DNA of 64,000 bases, taken from positions 372,001-436,000 of the forward strand of contig VZRS01009616.1 in NCBI GenBank assembly GCA_013398055.1, in the 5' to 3' direction. The notes under the pieces were generated by a model. The model was given only the letters and a program-made list of their open reading frames with translations. It was not told the DNA's origin and searched no databases. Numbering within the stretch: the stretch's first letter is position 1; each line of letters begins with the position of its first letter. Below are positions 62,908 to 64,000 of this stretch, one piece after another. Position numbers and translations under genes: made by a program. This DNA is from Ifrita kowaldi. Lineage: Eukaryota; Chordata; Aves; Passeriformes; Cinclosomatidae.

Positions 62908-62928
62908 CCCCCCCCTCCCCTCCCCCCC
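62908..62928 (-). other. C-rich tract, potential G-quadruplex on minus strand
   Basis: C8 (62908-62915), C4 (62917-62920) and C7 (62922-62928), separated by single T. On the minus strand the G runs can be split into four or more G3 runs with 1-base loops, which fits the quadruplex rule. Folding is predicted only by the motif. Confidence 0.5.
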
Positions 62929-64000
62929 ACTCCGTTTTTATTTTTTTTCCACAGGGAAATTTTGAAAAAGGACAAGCAATTCATCAAGGTTTAAGGAAGA
63001 TGTGAAGTTTATAAAATGTCCTAATTGTAACAGTTTAGCAAAACCATACAGTGTTGTGTTTATCTCAATCTTACATGAAATTTGGAAAGGAAAAAGAAAT
63101 CTACCAGCAACAGAGCTTCAATAGATATGGTAGCATCTAAGCTAGGATTCTGGACTAGCCAGCGGGGAAAATAGACAATCTGGGCATGACTCGTTTAAGC
63201 CGGTGTCGAAAATGCTCAGATGTCTACCTTTGAGAAATAAGCACTCACCTAAAGTTTGGAGTGTGTTTTCTCATAGGAGAATCTCTTCAGGGATGAGGAG
63301 CATTTACTTGGGAGCAACAATCAGTAGTAATTCTGCTTTCGAGAAACAAACCTTCTGAACTTAAATAACTACTTTTTTTTTTTTTCTTTTTTCATTAAAG
63401 CATTAGTCCTTGTAATTAAATAAATCAGACTGGTTGAATAGGTACAATTGATTCCTTACAGAAGTGTTTCTGTGTATTTTCTATCCTCTGTATAAAGGGA
63501 AGTGTGAAATTTTTTGAGGGAATATTTGTACTTTCTTAATGCTCAGCTAATTGGGCCCTTATATATAACATAAACATTCTGGGCTGGAAGTGGTGTGGAC
63601 TTGGCCTCTGTTTATTTGGTTTTTTTTCAGGAAATTGTGACTGCAAATTAGTGATCATGTCACAGTAACAACAGAGCCATTTAATGTTGTTTTCCCCTTT
63701 CTAGGAAGGAGAAGGCAGTGAGAGGGAGGAGGGTTTAGAGATTTTAGCATAGCTTATTGTCTACACAGATGAGAAGCTTTGCTGCCCTGTAGCTTCTGTA
63801 TTGTCCCGTAGAGTTTTGGTGGCTTGACCTGCTCTTCAGTCTGTTGACCCTTGTCTTTCTGCTCAAGCTTGTGCCTGTCTGATGCTAATTAGAGAGCTGT
63901 TTTCAGCCGTGTTCTCCTGAAAGCAGGATGTTGTCTAAAGACCACATTGGTGGTCCCAAACACAGTGATGCAACACATTTTCCCAGTTGCCCTCACTGCC

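Larger units (their letters stand above)
60786..64000. other. Non-coding unique DNA, no gene recognised
   Basis: AT-rich flank of the CR1. It contains an 8-bp hairpin at 61392-61419 (taacacat/atgtgtta around 12 bases), two tandem copies of an 11-mer attttataata at 62494-62515, a T/G-rich tract (62405-62451), a C-rich tract (62908-62928) and a T13 run near 63372. Frames are all under 90 codons and unrecognised. The window ends without any visible exon. Confidence 0.65.

Overview
The window looks like non-coding vertebrate nuclear DNA, most likely from a bird. The main evidence is three recognisable CR1 LINE fragments (8203-8370 plus, 39530-40096 plus, 59992-60785 minus). All have the avian/reptilian CR1 tail, ending in ATTCTRTG-like octamers next to the 'ctccagaggtcccttccaacc' type sequence. 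No Alu, L1, B1/B2 or other mammalian repeats were recognised. Interspersed repeats are sparse, CpG is depleted and the sequence is moderately AT-rich, which fits a bird better than a turtle or crocodilian. The species cannot be determined by reading.

I found no protein-coding exon that I recognise anywhere in the 64 kb. All open reading frames are short (longest 151 codons, 40984-41439), many overlap on both strands, and none carries a domain or motif I can name. The only coding-like match is a decayed CR1 ORF2 C-terminus inside the minus-strand copy at 60307-60618. The window is therefore either the inside of a very large intron or an intergenic desert; the sequence alone does not decide this. 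There are no operons, CRISPR arrays, rRNAs or convincing tRNAs.

Layout: 1-8202 is unique DNA with two CpG-retaining islets (3665-3905, 4125-4260) and one plausible polyadenylation signal (6397). An old CR1 tail lies at 8203-8370. From 8371 to 39529 there is mostly unique DNA with microsatellites, a poly(A)24 tract (35811), a 10-N gap inside poly(T) (37448) and several blocks that look like candidate conserved non-coding elements (13896-14060 with a MEF2-type site, 18120-18300 with CRE-like sites, 23516-23650, 33536-33775, 36596-36880). An old CR1 lies at 39530-40096. From 40097 to 59991 there is unique DNA with an A/C-rich tract (41776), a messy A/C low-complexity region holding a 4-N gap (53516-53684) that abuts a 26-bp tandem duplication (53685-53736), and a perfect 14-bp inverted repeat (55665-55728). 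The longest and best preserved CR1 lies at 59992-60785. The last 3 kb are AT-rich with T/G- and C-rich simple tracts.

I did not find an undescribed biological system. The most useful leads are the candidate conserved elements and the 55.7 kb hairpin. Both need alignment or expression data that I could not run.
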